Assembly (NCBI RefSeq): GCF_019890725.1
Contig: NZ_JAINZZ010000009.1
Span: forward strand, 1-64,000
DNA length: 64,000 nucleotides
Reading direction: 5' to 3'
Source of the DNA: Actinacidiphila acidipaludis
GTDB lineage: Bacteria; Actinomycetota; Actinomycetes; Streptomycetales; Streptomycetaceae
Part shown: one piece after another, positions 40,280 through 57,460 of the stretch
Layout of the letters: every line of letters starts with the position of its first letter
How positions within the stretch are numbered: position 1 is the stretch's first letter
Notes under the pieces: generated by a model
Database searches by the model: none
What the model was told of the DNA's origin: nothing
Seen by the model: only the letters and a program-made list of their open reading frames with translations
Made by a program: the position numbers and the translations under genes

Positions 40280-40314
40280 CGCGTTGCGCGCTCTCCTGCC
40301 GGAGGCTGCGACGG

Positions 40315-44214
<3,900 letters not shown>

Positions 44215-44309
44215 TGTGTCGTCAATCCCTCTCAGGGTTGATTCTCAAATGGTCTGAACGGGTCGTGGGGTCCGCCCGGCCCTCGGGTGGAGGGCCGGGC
44301 GGCTACCCG

Positions 44310-47795
<3,486 letters not shown>

Positions 47796-47954
47796 GAGGG
47801 GGTCCTTCCGAGGGCTCGGACTCACTACGCGCATACCGGTCCGCCCCTGAGCGTTGAGGAAAAGCCCTGATGACAGGCTTCCTCAGTGATGCTCAGACAG
47901 GGGCATGCCGCTGGTGACGGGCCAGGCAGCAGCTAACAGGCAGCGCAAAGGGTC

Positions 47955-47983
47955 AGTGTAGCCACTTGGCCCACTGATGTCCA
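47955..47983 (-). promoter_or_regulatory. Predicted rpoBC promoter
   Basis: Minus-strand TGGACA (47978-47983) and TACACT (47955-47960) are separated by exactly 17 nt. This matches the vegetative consensus and would give rpoBC a start independent of rplJL. Confidence 0.6.
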
Positions 47984-48283
47984 GGCTGAGATTCGGAGTA
48001 CCGAATCGTCGCCCCCTCTGCCCGTCTCGCGGGCCCGGCTCCCCCTCGGAATCGGGACCCGGATCCGCTCTCGTCACGCTGCATCCCCATGCATTCCCGC
48101 ATCTCCGCCGATCCATGCATCGGACCCACAAGAAGGTGCCGGAGCCGCGGGGAGTCCTGGCGAACCCTGCTGCGACCTGCTGCCTGCGGCGCCCCGGCCC
48201 GTTCCGACCCGTGCGGCGACGCGTCCTGAGAATTGCGCGATGCGTGCCGTACGTCAAGGGCCTGCCGTCCGGGAGATCGAAAA

Positions 48284-48325
48284 CGCCCGAGGGCGGCCAC
48301 CCGATCGGGTGGCCGCCCTCGGGCG
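48284..48325 (-). terminator. Hairpin between rplL and rpoB
   Basis: CGCCCGAGGGCGGCCACCC paired with GGGTGGCCGCCCTCGGGCG, a perfect 19-bp stem with a 4-nt loop, starting 27 nt after the rplL stop. It is probably a partial terminator that sets r-protein:polymerase ratios. Confidence 0.75.
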
Positions 48326-48351
48326 GGTGGAGCAGGCGCTCCCCGGAGGTG

Positions 48352-48738
48352 TTACTTGACCTCGACCGAGGCGCCGGCGCCCTCGAGCGCCTCCTTCGCC
48401 TTGTCCGCGGCCTCCTTGTTGGCCTTCTCCAGGACGGGCTTCGGGGCGCCGTCCACGAGGTCCTTGGCCTCCTTCAGACCCAGGGAGGTCAGCTCGCGCA
48501 CGACCTTGATGACCTGGATCTTCTTGTCGCCGGCGCCGGTGAGGATGACGTCGAACTCGTCCTTCTCCTCGACGGCCTCGGCGGCGGCGGCACCCGCGCC
48601 ACCCGCGGCCGGGGCGGCGGCGGCGACGGCCGCGGTGACGTCGAACTTGTCCTCGAACGCCTTCACGAACTCGGAGAGCTCGATGAGGGTCATCTCCTCG
48701 AACTGCGCGAGCAGGTCGTCCTGGCTGAGCTTCGCCAT
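48352..48738 (-). CDS. rplL: 50S ribosomal protein L7/L12
   Basis: 128 aa. N-terminal dimerisation domain, Ala/Gly-rich hinge (about 38-54), and C-terminal factor-binding domain with [20 protein letters not shown]. Recruits translational GTPases to the stalk. 112 nt after rplJ. Confidence 0.98.
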   Translation of the reverse strand: MAKLSQDDLLAQFEEMTLIELSEFVKAFEDKFDVTAAVAAAAPAAGGAGAAAAEAVEEKDEFDVILTGAGDKKIQVIKVVRELTSLGLKEAKDLVDGAPKPVLEKANKEAADKAKEALEGAGASVEVK

Positions 48739-48850
48739 GGTGGCGGTCCTTCCACTAATTCGGCTGGTGCCGGATGTACATGTCGGCGGGCAGTCGGCCC
48801 GCTGTGACCGGTGCCTGCTAGGTCAGGCGGTGGTCAGAGTGCGAGCCGAA

Positions 48851-49381
48851 TTACTCGGCACCGCCCTGCTCGGCCTTCTTGGCGCGAAGCGCGTCCGCGG
48901 TGCGGACGAACTTCGAGGGAAGCGCCTGGAAGAGCGCGGCAGCCTGCGACTGCTTGCCCTTCAGGGCGCCCGCCAGCTTGGCGAGCAGAACCTCGCGGGA
49001 CTCGAGGTCCGCAAGCTTCTTGATCTCGTCGGCGGACAGCGCCTTGCCGTCAAGGACACCGCCCTTGATGACGAGAGCGGGGTTGTCCTTGGCGAAGTCG
49101 CGCAGACCCTTCGCCGCCTCGACCGGGTCACCGGTCACGAAGGCGACGGCCGACGGACCCGCGAACAGGTCGTCGAGCAGGTTGATCCCGGCCTCGTTGG
49201 CCGCGATCTTGGTCAGCGTGTTCTTCACCACGGCGTACGTGGCGTTCTCACCGAGCGAACGGCGCAGCGTCTTGAGCTGCGCCACGGTGAGACCGCGGTA
49301 CTCGGTCAGCACTGCGGCGTTCGAGGAGCGGAACTGATCCGTCAACTCGGCAACCGCGGCAGCCTTGTCGGGCCTCGCCAT
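48851..49381 (-). CDS. rplJ: 50S ribosomal protein L10
   Basis: 176 aa from [20 protein letters not shown]; base of the L7/L12 stalk. Upstream in-frame extension is in the leader and is not used. The leader contains a hairpin that may be the L10 autoregulation element. Confidence 0.97.
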   Translation of the reverse strand: MARPDKAAAVAELTDQFRSSNAAVLTEYRGLTVAQLKTLRRSLGENATYAVVKNTLTKIAANEAGINLLDDLFAGPSAVAFVTGDPVEAAKGLRDFAKDNPALVIKGGVLDGKALSADEIKKLADLESREVLLAKLAGALKGKQSQAAALFQALPSKFVRTADALRAKKAEQGGAE

Positions 49382-49600
49382 GAGTCTCGGCCTCCTTCCG
49401 GGTGATTGCGGACCGCCCGGCAGTGAAGGAGGGGACTCGAAACGACGAACGCCCCGGGCGCAGGCGCACGGGGCGTGACTCGACGGAAGTGACGAGCACT
49501 CCCGGAGTAACGTTCCAGAGTCACCTGCGCGGGCCGTCCGCATCCAGCGGATCCTTCGGCCGTCCCACCCCGAGCGGGGCATGACGGCAACCAGCGGTCT
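49382..49600 (-). promoter_or_regulatory. rplJ leader with possible L10-binding hairpin
   Basis: Contains the inverted repeat ACGCCCC (49449-49455)/GGGGCGT (49470-49476), in which a further GCGC pairing is possible. L10-L7/L12 complexes repress translation from such leaders in other bacteria. The kink-turn details were not verified. Confidence 0.4.
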
Positions 49601-49659
49601 TTGGCTTCCCCGAGAGATTACGGGACCCGCCCCCCGCGGGGCAAATCGCCCCCGGGAGG

Positions 49660-49727
49660 CCGGGCCGCTCAGGCCTTCGCGGGGGTCCGCCCGCCGGGCC
49701 GCTCAGGCCTTCGCGGGGGTCCGCCCG
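49660..49727. repeat. 34-bp tandem duplication at the lipoprotein 3' end
   Basis: Two perfect copies (49660-49693 and 49694-49727) that start CCGGGCCGCTCAGG. Each copy contains the TCA that on the minus strand is a stop codon. Together with the 14-bp duplication upstream, the reading frame is kept. Confidence 0.9.
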
Positions 49728-50646
49728 CCGGCCAGCTCGGCGAAGTCAGCTCGGCGAAGTCCGCGGTGTCGGACGCCGGCGGAGCCGTCACCCGTACGGT
49801 CAGCCCGAAGTGGGCGTAGTAGACGGTGGCGCTCATCGTGCCGGACTTCGTCGTCGTCCGGGTCACCGCCTTGACCGGCAGGCCGTCCTTCGACACCCAG
49901 AGGTCGATGGACTCGGTCGACGCCCCCTCGGCGCGGAGCTGCTCCCTGAGCTTGGCCCGGTCGGCCGCGCTCACCCCGGGCACCTGCCGGTCGGCGATCT
50001 GCGCGGTGTCCAGCGTGCCCGTGTAGTGGGTGGCCGTCACCCCGCGCACGTTCTCCACCCCGACCTTCCGCACGTTCGGCGAGGAGAGCGCCAGCTGGAC
50101 CGACTGGGCCGGGTCCGCGTTCTTGGCCATGCCCTTCACGTACGAGCCGCTCGCGCCCGCCCGTGCCGAGAGGTCGTTCCAGCCGTAGCGGATCCAGTGC
50201 TTGCCGTGGAGCTGCGCGGTGATCGCGGGCACGCTCATCCGCACGTAGTACGCGTCCGGCGTGTACCTCACCTGCTCGGTGGTCGACATGCCCTGCTTCC
50301 GCAGCATCGACGCGAGCCGGCCCCCGGTGAAGCTCATCGTCATGGCCGAGTGCACGCCGTCCGACCAGTCGTACGCGCCCTTCATCGTCATCGACATGAC
50401 GTTGCCGTACGACAGGGTGCTCTCGACCGCGGCCGAGTGGACCGTGCCGGTCTTCTTCTGCACGAGCGCCAGCGCCTGGACGGCCTGCGTCGTGACGTCG
50501 CGGCCGGCCGGGGTGGCGGCCGGCTTCCCCGCGGGGATCGTGGCGCCGCCGGACGAGGCCGAGGTGCCCAGCGGCCCGCAGGCGGCCAGGGACAGCAGGA
50601 CGGCGGCGGAGGCCGCCGCGGACGCGGCGGCTCGGACGGTACGCAT
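49669..50646 (-). CDS. Putative LppX/LprAFG-like lipoprotein with altered C-terminus
   Basis: 325 aa from ATG at 50646. A signal peptide with lipobox (LLSLAAC, Cys23) predicts a membrane-anchored lipoprotein. The body resembles the LppX/LprG-type half-barrel family of lipid carriers ([19 protein letters not shown] and the [20 protein letters not shown] strand), often linked with cell-envelope lipid transport. The C-terminus (from about residue 293) is altered by two tandem duplications; the original ending GGRTPAKA is regained. It lies between rplJ and rplA on the same strand. Confidence 0.75.
   Translation of the reverse strand: MRTVRAAASAAASAAVLLSLAACGPLGTSASSGGATIPAGKPAATPAGRDVTTQAVQALALVQKKTGTVHSAAVESTLSYGNVMSMTMKGAYDWSDGVHSAMTMSFTGGRLASMLRKQGMSTTEQVRYTPDAYYVRMSVPAITAQLHGKHWIRYGWNDLSARAGASGSYVKGMAKNADPAQSVQLALSSPNVRKVGVENVRGVTATHYTGTLDTAQIADRQVPGVSAADRAKLREQLRAEGASTESIDLWVSKDGLPVKAVTRTTTKSGTMSATVYYAHFGLTVRVTAPPASDTADFAELTSPSWPAGGPPRRPERPGGRTPAKA
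49734..49761. repeat. 14-bp tandem duplication in the lipoprotein gene
   Basis: AGCTCGGCGAAGTC occurs twice back to back (49734-49747 and 49748-49761). Fourteen bases shift the frame; the neighbouring 34-bp duplication brings the total to 48, which restores it. Confidence 0.9.
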
Positions 50647-50722
50647 GGGTTCCCCCCCAACGCGTGGGAGGCCCGCTGCCCCCCGGAGCAGCGGAACCCT
50701 ATCGCACACCCCGCGCAACGCG

Positions 50723-50762
50723 GCGGCGCCCCGCGCCCGGATGACCGGGAGCGGGGCGCCGC
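50723..50762 (-). terminator. Terminator after rplA
   Basis: GCGGCGCCCCGC against GCGGGGCGCCGC, 12 bp, with a 16-nt loop that itself can pair (CCCGG/CCGGG), 25 nt after the rplA stop. Confidence 0.7.
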
Positions 50763-50786
50763 GGGAAACGCTGCGAACCCCGGGCG

Positions 50787-51512
50787 TCAGACGGACGCCG
50801 GGTCCTCCTCGACGAGGAGGTTGCGGGTGCGGTTCGGGTCGACCTGGATGCCGGGGCCCATGGTCGTGGAGACCGCGGCCTTCTTGACGTACCGGCCCTT
50901 GGCCGCGGACGGCTTCAGACGCAGGATCTCGTCCAGCGCCGCCGCGTAGTTCTCCACCAGCTTGGAGTCGTCGAAGGACACCTTGCCGATGATGAAGTGC
51001 AGGTTCGAGTGCTTGTCGACGCGGAACTCGATCTTGCCGCCCTTGATGTCCGTGACCGCCTTCGCCACGTCGGGCGTCACGGTGCCGGTCTTCGGGTTCG
51101 GCATGAGGCCACGGGGACCGAGCACGCGGCCCAGGCGGCCGACCTTGCCCATCAGGTCCGGGGTGGCGACGACGGCGTCGAAGTCCAGCCGGCCCTTCGC
51201 CACCTCGTCGATCAGTTCGTCGGAGCCGACGATGTCGGCTCCCGCGGCTTCCGCGGCCGCGGCACGGTCACCGGTCGCGAAGACCAGGACCCGGGCGGTC
51301 TTGCCGGTGCCGTGCGGGAGGTTCACGGTGCCACGGACCATCTGGTCGGCCTTGCGCGGGTCGACACCCAGGCGGAAGGCGACCTCGACGGTCGAGTCGA
51401 ACTTGGTGGTCGCGGTCTCCTTGGCGAGACGGACGGCCTCCAGGGGCGCGTACAGGCGCTCCCGGTCGATCTTGGCGTCCGCAGCGCGGAGAGACTTGCT
51501 GCGCTTGCTCAC
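50787..51512 (-). CDS. rplA: 50S ribosomal protein L1
   Basis: 241 aa ([20 protein letters not shown] ... [14 protein letters not shown]). Forms the L1 stalk that moves deacylated tRNA. In many bacteria L1 represses its operon. Separated from rplK by a repeat-filled gap. Confidence 0.98.
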   Translation of the reverse strand: MSKRSKSLRAADAKIDRERLYAPLEAVRLAKETATTKFDSTVEVAFRLGVDPRKADQMVRGTVNLPHGTGKTARVLVFATGDRAAAAEAAGADIVGSDELIDEVAKGRLDFDAVVATPDLMGKVGRLGRVLGPRGLMPNPKTGTVTPDVAKAVTDIKGGKIEFRVDKHSNLHFIIGKVSFDDSKLVENYAAALDEILRLKPSAAKGRYVKKAAVSTTMGPGIQVDPNRTRNLLVEEDPASV

Positions 51513-51602
51513 TGCTGCTCCTACGTTTCTCGGAGTCGTGGTCCAGGCCGAGCAGGCCCTGCCACTGGTGCTTGGTCGTACGGGGTGATCACGCGAACGA
51601 AG

Positions 51603-51795
51603 GCGTCAGCCCTCGCCTCATTTCGCTCGGGCTTCCTGCTCGCTCGCTCCGCGGACGGCCTCGTTCCTCGGCCGGCCACTTCGCGAGCTCGGGCGTCAGC
51701 CCTCGCCTCATTTCGCTCGGGCTTCCTGCTCGCTCGCTCCGCGGACGGCCTCGTTCCTCGGCCGGCCACTTCGCGAGCTCGGGCGTCAGCCCTCG
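51603..51795. repeat. 90-bp tandem repeat between rplK and rplA
   Basis: Two full copies (51603-51692 and 51693-51782) and a third beginning (51783-51795). The third part is the 3' end of rplK: the unit begins with the last rplK codons and stop. No differences were seen between the two full copies over the bases compared. It is GC-rich with CTCGCTCG and GGCCGGCC segments. Confidence 0.9.
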
Positions 51796-52220
51796 ACCGT
51801 GATGCCCATCGAACGCGCGGTACCCGCGATGATCTTCTCCGCGGCGTCCAGGTCGTTCGCGTTGAGGTCGGGGAGCTTGGTGGTGGCGATCTCCCGGACC
51901 TGGTCGCGCGTCAGCTTGGCGACCTTGGTCTTGTGGGGCTCGCCGGAGCCCTTGTCCACGCCCGCGGCCTTCAGGATGAGCTTCGCGGCCGGCGGGGTCT
52001 TGGTGATGAACGTGAAGGTCCGGTCCTCGTAGACCGTGATCTCCACCGGGATCACCATGCCGCGCTGCGACTCGGTGGCCGCGTTGTAGGCCTTGCAGAA
52101 CTCCATGATGTTCACGCCGTGCTGGCCCAGCGCGGGGCCGACCGGCGGGGCCGGGTTGGCCGCACCAGCGTTGATCTGGAGCTTGATCAGCCCCGTGACC
52201 TTCTTCTTCTTGGGAGGCAT
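51786..52220 (-). CDS. rplK: 50S ribosomal protein L11
   Basis: 144 aa ([20 protein letters not shown] ... [14 protein letters not shown]). Component of the GTPase-associated centre, thiostrepton target region and mediator of the stringent response (RelA). The prolines near residues 23-26 (NPAPPVGP) are intact. Confidence 0.98.
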
Positions 52221-52412
52221 TGCTCTCTCTCCGGGTCTTGTTGAGAGTTTCCATGCCTGCGAGCAGGCATACCGCACCACGATAACGGGTAACGCCCCGT
52301 GCTCCTAATGAACGAAGGGTCTACGCGTGGAGAATCTTTGACATGAACACTTCCCATGGCCGGGTTCCGCTTGCTACTAAGTGGTAGCCAGCTTTCCTGC
52401 CATGGAGGTTCC
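52221..52412. promoter_or_regulatory. Divergent region between rplK and the esterase gene
   Basis: 192 nt. ATGCCTGC-GA-GCAGGCAT (52253-52270) forms an 8-bp hairpin in the rplK leader. Toward the esterase there is a short inverted repeat GCTAC-N6-GTAGC (52372-52387). No promoter was assigned with confidence. Confidence 0.45.
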
Positions 52413-53210
52413 GTGAGACTGACCAAGTCGTTAGCAGCCTTCGCCACACTCGTCCTCGCCGTCGTCTTCGGCGTGGTCGCCGCAGGTCCGGCCAACGCGG
52501 CCGGGCCTGCTTACGTGGCACTGGGGGACTCGTACTCGGCCGGCAACGGCGCGGGGAACTACGACAGCGCCAGCGGCAACTGCCACCGCAGTTTCAGCGC
52601 GTACCCCTACCTGTGGAAGAACGCGCACTCCCCCTCCTCGTTCGCCGACACCGCGTGCTCGGGTGCGGTGACGACGGACGTGACCAACAGCCAGCTCGGT
52701 CCGCTCAACTCCTCGACCGGCCTGGTCTCGATCACCATCGGCGGTAACGACGCGGGCTTCTCCGACGTCATGACCACCTGTGTGACCGGCTCCGACAGCG
52801 ACTGCGTCAACCGCGTCAACACGGCCGAGAACTACGTCAGGAACACCCTCCCGGCCCGGCTGGACGCCACCTACAACGCGATCCGCTCGCACGCGCCCAA
52901 CGCGCGGGTGGTCGTGCTGGGGTACCCGCACATGTACGACCTGTCGGCGTGGTTCTGCGTCGGCCTGAGCGACACCAAGCACCAGAAGATCGACGAGGCG
53001 TCGGACGTGCTCGACTCCATGCTCGCGTCGCGTGCCGCCGCCCACGGCTTCGCCTGGGGTGACGTGCGCTCCACGTTCAACGGCCACGAGCTCTGCTCCG
53101 GCGACGACTACCTGCACTCCCTGGTCGTCTCCCCGAGCTGGGAGTCCTACCACCCCACCGCCACCGGCCACTCCGCCGGCTACTACCCCGTCCTCAACGC
53201 CAACGACTGA
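52413..53210 (+). CDS. Secreted SGNH-family esterase/lipase
   Basis: 265 aa, GTG at 52413 with GGAGG four nt upstream. A Sec signal peptide is predicted (hydrophobic core to about 23, cut after ANA near 29). Block I GDSYSAG has the nucleophile Ser40; block III is GGNDAG; the catalytic histidine is in SWESYHPTATGH. It resembles streptomycete extracellular lipases, with disulfide-forming cysteines. It stands alone on plus between rplK and nusG, where no gene is usual. Confidence 0.88.
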   Translation: MRLTKSLAAFATLVLAVVFGVVAAGPANAAGPAYVALGDSYSAGNGAGNYDSASGNCHRSFSAYPYLWKNAHSPSSFADTACSGAVTTDVTNSQLGPLNSSTGLVSITIGGNDAGFSDVMTTCVTGSDSDCVNRVNTAENYVRNTLPARLDATYNAIRSHAPNARVVVLGYPHMYDLSAWFCVGLSDTKHQKIDEASDVLDSMLASRAAAHGFAWGDVRSTFNGHELCSGDDYLHSLVVSPSWESYHPTATGHSAGYYPVLNAND

Positions 53211-53220
53211 CCCTTTCTCC

Positions 53221-53251
53221 ACCCCCGCCAGGGCCCACCCCTGGCGGGGGT
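53221..53251 (+). terminator. Terminator after the esterase
   Basis: ACCCCCGCCAGGG-CCCAC-CCCTGGCGGGGGT, a perfect 13-bp stem 11 nt past the stop. Confidence 0.8.
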
Positions 53252-53276
53252 CAACCGGCCTCGGCGCCGCCGATGC

Positions 53277-53322
53277 GAAAGAGCCCCCGTCCAACGGCGA
53301 ACCGCTGGGCAGGGGCCCTTTC
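53277..53322 (-). terminator. Terminator after nusG
   Basis: GAAAGAGCCCC paired with GGGGCCCTTTC (one mismatch), adjacent to the nusG stop at 53337. With the previous stem it separates the convergent genes. Confidence 0.6.
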
Positions 53323-53336
53323 GGAGCTGAGAGAAC

Positions 53337-54227
53337 CTAGTTCTTCTGGATCTGGTCGAAGCTGAGCTCGACCGGGGTCTCGCGGCCGAAGATCTCGACG
53401 AGGCCCTTGACCTTCTTCGAGTCGGCGTTGATCTCGTTGATCGTGGCCTGCAGGGTGGCGAAGGGGCCGTCGGTGACGGTGACCGAGTCGCCGACCTCGA
53501 AGTCCAGCACCTGGACCTCGACCTTGCGCGGCTGAGCGGTGCCCTCGGCGATCGCCGCGGCCTCGGCGGCGGCCTCCACCTCGGGGGCGAGCATCTTGAC
53601 GATCTCGTCCAGCGTCAGCGGGTACGGGTCGTAGGCGTTGCCGACGAAGCCGGTGACACCCGGCGTGTTCCGGACGACACCCCACGACTCGTTCGTCAGG
53701 TCCATGCGGACCAGCACGTAGCCGGGGAGCTTGTTCTGCCGGATCGTCTTGCGGTCGCCGTTCTTGATCTGGACGACCTCTTCCTGCGGCACCTCGGCCT
53801 GGTAGATGTACTCCTCGACGTTCAGCGAGACGGCGCGCTGCTCGAGGTTGGCCTTCACCCGGTTCTCGTAACCGGCGTAGGTGTGGATCACGTACCACTC
53901 GCCGGGCAGGGTCCGCAGCTCCTCGCGGAACGCCGCGACCGCGTCCACCGGCTCGGCGGCCTCGCCGTCACCGGAACCCTCGGGCGCCTCCGCGGCTTCG
54001 TCGTCGGCGGCCTCGGCCGATGCGCCGTCCTCGACGGATGCGCCGGCCTCCGCGGACTCGTCCTCGTCCGCAGCCTCGGTCTGCGACGCCTCAGCGGACT
54101 CCGCGGCCTCGTCGTGCTCGGCGGCCTCGGCCTCGCCGTCCGCAGCCTCGACGGACTCGAGAGCGAGCTCGTCGCCTTCGGCAGACTCGTCGGTGGCGGC
54201 GCCGTCGTACACGTTCGGGTCAGACAC
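53337..54227 (-). CDS. nusG: Transcription antitermination factor NusG
   Basis: 296 aa from GTG at 54227 ([16 protein letters not shown] upstream). The first ~120 residues are an acidic Glu/Ala/Asp-rich extension known for streptomycetes. The NGN domain follows ([20 protein letters not shown]), then the KOW domain ([20 protein letters not shown]). Downstream of secE by 76 nt, the usual secE-nusG arrangement. Confidence 0.97.
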   Translation of the reverse strand: MSDPNVYDGAATDESAEGDELALESVEAADGEAEAAEHDEAAESAEASQTEAADEDESAEAGASVEDGASAEAADDEAAEAPEGSGDGEAAEPVDAVAAFREELRTLPGEWYVIHTYAGYENRVKANLEQRAVSLNVEEYIYQAEVPQEEVVQIKNGDRKTIRQNKLPGYVLVRMDLTNESWGVVRNTPGVTGFVGNAYDPYPLTLDEIVKMLAPEVEAAAEAAAIAEGTAQPRKVEVQVLDFEVGDSVTVTDGPFATLQATINEINADSKKVKGLVEIFGRETPVELSFDQIQKN

Positions 54228-54303
54228 GGTGACTGCTTCTTCCTGACTTCGTGGGGTGGTTCGTGCGGGCGGGCACCTCGAAGGCGGGCGCCCCCCGCGG
54301 GGA

Positions 54304-54597
54304 TCAGCCGAAGACGTGCGAGACGAGCTTCGAGAATCCCCAGTCAACCACGCTGACGAACGCGATGATGACCACAACGAAGACAATCACCACGGTGGTG
54401 TACGTCATCAGGTCGTTGCGACTCGGCCAGACGACCTTGCGGAGCTCCGCGATGATCTGGCGGTAGAAGAGAGCGAGGCGGCCGAGGGGACCCTTCTTGC
54501 CGCGCTTGCCTCCGCGGCGGCCCTTCTTCTCGGTCTCCTGGTCATCCTGAGTCGTGCCAGGCTCAGGGACGTCGATGGAGTCCGTGATCTCAGTCAC
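54304..54597 (-). CDS. secE: Preprotein translocase subunit SecE
   Basis: 97 aa with a charged N-terminus ([11 protein letters not shown]), the conserved [20 protein letters not shown] amphipathic helix and one transmembrane segment ([20 protein letters not shown]). Partner of SecY. Confidence 0.97.
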   Translation of the reverse strand: MTEITDSIDVPEPGTTQDDQETEKKGRRGGKRGKKGPLGRLALFYRQIIAELRKVVWPSRNDLMTYTTVVIVFVVVIIAFVSVVDWGFSKLVSHVFG

Positions 54598-54694
54598 TCG
54601 TCCTCACCTGACTCCGGTCGTGGCCATGCCGCGCCCGTCGCGCGGTACGGCGAGTGCTTATCCTGCCCACGCCCTAGGTGCCGGACGCGTGGAG

Positions 54695-54767
54695 CAGGGC
54701 CGGAGGGACTTGAACCCCCAACCGCTGGTTTTGGAGACCAGTGCTCTACCAATTGAGCTACGACCCT
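54695..54767 (-). tRNA. tRNA-Trp (CCA anticodon)
   Basis: 73 nt. The 7-bp acceptor pairs AGGGTCG with CGGCCCT (one G-T). Anticodon loop CTCCAAA gives CCA. T-arm GGGGGTTCAAGTCCCTC. No CCA is encoded. Upstream of secE-nusG, as in other streptomycetes. Confidence 0.96.
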
Positions 54768-54937
54768 TCGACTCCCCCAACGTACAGCAGCTCAGCCGTC
54801 GGGAGGGCCATCGACGGATGAGTGTACGTGTTCAGCGGCTCCCCGTCGAACGCCTTGCTTCCGATAAGCCCGAACGGGGTCGTTCAACCCCTGGAACTCC
54901 CGTGCCGAGGGCCCTCCAGGTCTGGGACCATGCAGAC

Positions 54938-56197
54938 ATGAGCGCAGCTACTCCCGCAGCCACTCCGTCAGAACCGCCGGCCGGTCCGGCGACCCAGCGG
55001 CGGGTATCGGCCCGCGTCGGGTCGATCTCGGAATCCGCGACCCTCGCCGTGGACGCCAAGGCCAAGGCCCTCAAGGCCGCCGGGCGCCCGGTCATCGGCT
55101 TCGGCGCCGGCGAGCCCGACTTCCCCACGCCCGGCTACATCGTCGAGGCAGCGGTGGAGGCGTGCCGCAACCCGAAGTACCACCGCTACACGCCGGCCGG
55201 CGGCCTGCCCGAGCTGAAGGCCGCCATCGCCGCCAAGACGCTCCGCGACTCCGGCTACGAGGTCGACGCCTCCCAGGTGCTGGTCACCAACGGCGGCAAG
55301 CAGGCCATCTACGAGGCGTTCGCCGCCATCCTTGACCCGGGTGACGAGGTCATCGTCCCCGCGCCGTACTGGACCACGTACCCCGAGTCGATCCGGCTCG
55401 CGGGCGGCGTGCCCGTCGAGGTCGTCGCCGACGAGACCACCGGCTACCGGGTGTCGGTCGAGCAGCTGGAGGCGGCCCGCACCGCGCGCACCAAGGTCGT
55501 GCTGTTCGTCTCCCCGTCCAACCCGACCGGCGCCGTCTACAGCGAGGCCGACTCCGAGGCCATCGCCCGCTGGGCCGTCGAGCACGGCCTGTGGGTGCTC
55601 ACCGACGAGATCTACGAGCACCTGATCTACGGCGACGCGAAGTTCACCTCGCTGCCGGCGATCGTCCCCGAGATCCGCGACCGCTGCATCGTCGTCAACG
55701 GCGTGGCGAAGACGTACGCCATGACCGGCTGGCGGGTCGGGTGGATCGTCGGCCCCAAGGACGTGGTGAAGGCCGCGACGAACCTGCAGTCGCACGCGAC
55801 CTCCAACGTCTCCAACGTGGCCCAGGTCGCCGCGCTGGCCGCCGTCACGGGCGACCTGACGGCCGTCGCCGAGATGCGCGCCGCGTTCGACCGCCGCCGG
55901 CAGACCATCGTGCGGATGCTCAACGAGATCGACGGCGTCGTCTGCCCGGTCCCCGAGGGCGCGTTCTACGCCTACCCGTCGGTGAAGGCGCTGCTCGGCA
56001 AGGAGATCCGCGGCAAGCGCCCGGCCACCTCCAGCGAGCTGGCCGCCCTCATCCTCGACGAGACCGAGGTCGCGGTCGTGCCCGGCGAGGCGTTCGGCAC
56101 CCCCGGCTACCTGCGGCTGTCCTACGCGCTGGGCGACGAGGACCTGGTCGAGGGCGTCTCCCGGCTGCAGAAGCTGCTCGGCGAGGCGACCGACTGA
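54938..56197 (+). CDS. aspC: Aspartate/aromatic-type class I aminotransferase
   Basis: 419 aa, ATG at 54938. PLP enzyme of fold type [11 protein letters not shown] near residue 52, [15 protein letters not shown], and NPTG near 195 are standard. The PLP lysine is in [14 protein letters not shown]; the carboxylate-binding arginine is in GYLRLSYA. Probably transfers amino groups between aspartate and 2-oxoglutarate; a prephenate-type specificity cannot be excluded. An Ala/Pro-rich start of about 20 residues is the least certain part. Confidence 0.88.
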   Translation: MSAATPAATPSEPPAGPATQRRVSARVGSISESATLAVDAKAKALKAAGRPVIGFGAGEPDFPTPGYIVEAAVEACRNPKYHRYTPAGGLPELKAAIAAKTLRDSGYEVDASQVLVTNGGKQAIYEAFAAILDPGDEVIVPAPYWTTYPESIRLAGGVPVEVVADETTGYRVSVEQLEAARTARTKVVLFVSPSNPTGAVYSEADSEAIARWAVEHGLWVLTDEIYEHLIYGDAKFTSLPAIVPEIRDRCIVVNGVAKTYAMTGWRVGWIVGPKDVVKAATNLQSHATSNVSNVAQVAALAAVTGDLTAVAEMRAAFDRRRQTIVRMLNEIDGVVCPVPEGAFYAYPSVKALLGKEIRGKRPATSSELAALILDETEVAVVPGEAFGTPGYLRLSYALGDEDLVEGVSRLQKLLGEATD

Positions 56198-56276
56198 CGC
56201 CCGCTTTCCTTTTCGGGTGGCCCCCGTTCGGAGAAACGGGTTCCGGGCGGGGGCCGTCGTGGAGCAGGATCTTGGA

Positions 56277-57371
56277 ATGGAAAGCACGGCACGTACGGCC
56301 CGGGAAGTCCGGCGCCTTCCCAAAGCACACCTGCACCTGCACTTCACCGGGTCGATGCGGCCCGCCACCCTGCTGGAGCTGGCCGACCGCGACGGGGTCC
56401 ACCTGCCCGAGGCGCTGACCTCGGGCGAGCCGCCGAAACTGCGCGCCACCGACGAGCGCGGCTGGTTCCGCTTCCAGCGGCTCTACGACATCGCCCGCTC
56501 GTGCCTGCGCACCCCGGAGGACATCCAGCGGCTGGTCCGCGAGGCCGCCGAGGAGGAGGTGCGGGACGGTTCGGGCTGGCTGGAGATCCAGGTCGACCCG
56601 ACCTCGTACGCGCCGCGGCTCGGTGGCCTGATCCCGACCCTGGAGATCATCCTCGACGCGGTGCACACCGCCTCGCGGGACACCGGGATCGGCATGGCCG
56701 TGGTCGTCGCCGCCAACCGCATGAAACACCCGCTGGACGCCCGCACGCTGGCCCGCCTCGCGGTCCGCTACGCCGACAGCGGGGTGGTCGGCTTCGGCCT
56801 CTCCAACGACGAACGCCGGGGCCTGGCACGGGACTTCGACCGCGCCTTCGCCATCGCCCGGGAGGGCGGCCTGCTGGCCGCCCCGCACGGCGGGGAGCTC
56901 GCCGGGCCGTCCAGCGTCCGCGACTGCCTGGACGACCTGCACGCGCAGCGGGTCGGCCACGGGGTGCGGGCCGTGGAGGACCCGGCGCTGCTGCGCCGGC
57001 TCGCCGACGCCGGTGTGACCTGCGAGGTCTGCCCGGCCTCCAACGTCGCCCTCGGCGTCTACGAGAAGGCCGAGGATGTCCCCCTTCGGGTGATGTTCGA
57101 GGCCGGCGTGCCGATGGCGCTCGGGGCCGACGACCCGCTGCTGTTCGGCTCGCGGCTGGCCGCCCAGTACGAGATCGCCCGCGAGGTGCACGGCTTCGGT
57201 GACGACGAACTGGCCGAACTGGCCCGCCAGTCGGTGCACGCCTCCCGCGCCCCGCAGGACGTCCGTGAGCGGCTGCTCGGCGGCATCGACGACTGGCTGG
57301 CGGCGCCGCCCGGGGCCGGCGAGTCCGCGGGAGCGGCGCCGGGGGTGGCGCCGCGGGCGGCACGGGGGTGA
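56277..57371 (+). CDS. add: Adenosine deaminase family protein
   Basis: 364 aa, ATG at 56277 (AGGA seven nt upstream; a GTG at 56259 is possible). Metal site HLHLH (about residues 18-22), the HGVRAVED motif around 220 and GADDPLLFGS for the catalytic aspartates. A glutamate in APHGGEL follows the third histidine. Converts adenosine or a related nucleoside to inosine type. The C-terminus is an Ala/Gly/Pro-rich tail. Confidence 0.85.
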   Translation: MESTARTAREVRRLPKAHLHLHFTGSMRPATLLELADRDGVHLPEALTSGEPPKLRATDERGWFRFQRLYDIARSCLRTPEDIQRLVREAAEEEVRDGSGWLEIQVDPTSYAPRLGGLIPTLEIILDAVHTASRDTGIGMAVVVAANRMKHPLDARTLARLAVRYADSGVVGFGLSNDERRGLARDFDRAFAIAREGGLLAAPHGGELAGPSSVRDCLDDLHAQRVGHGVRAVEDPALLRRLADAGVTCEVCPASNVALGVYEKAEDVPLRVMFEAGVPMALGADDPLLFGSRLAAQYEIAREVHGFGDDELAELARQSVHASRAPQDVRERLLGGIDDWLAAPPGAGESAGAAPGVAPRAARG

Positions 57372-57377
57372 CGGTCG

Positions 57378-57398
57378 GGCCCGGGCGCGGCCCGGGCC
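57378..57398. terminator. Hairpin between adenosine deaminase and murB genes
   Basis: GGCCCGGG-CGCGG-CCCGGGCC, an 8-bp perfect stem 6 nt past the deaminase stop; shared by the convergent murB gene. Confidence 0.6.
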
Positions 57399-57404
57399 TC
57401 TCTT

Positions 57405-57460
57405 GGCCGGACGGCCGGACGGCCGGACGGCCGGACGGTCAGACGGTCAGACGGTCAGAG
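57405..57460. repeat. 8-bp tandem repeats over the murB stop
   Basis: Four GGCCGGAC units (57405-57436) followed by three GGTCAGAC-like units (57437-57460). The last unit contains the murB stop codon (TCA at 57455-57457 on plus). Confidence 0.9.

Larger units (their letters stand above)
47796..48351 (-). promoter_or_regulatory. rpoBC leader and rplL-rpoB intergenic region (556 nt)
   Basis: No gene is supported. It holds a terminator-type hairpin near rplL (48284-48325) and a promoter (47955-47983), leaving a leader of about 150 nt before rpoB. Confidence 0.6.
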
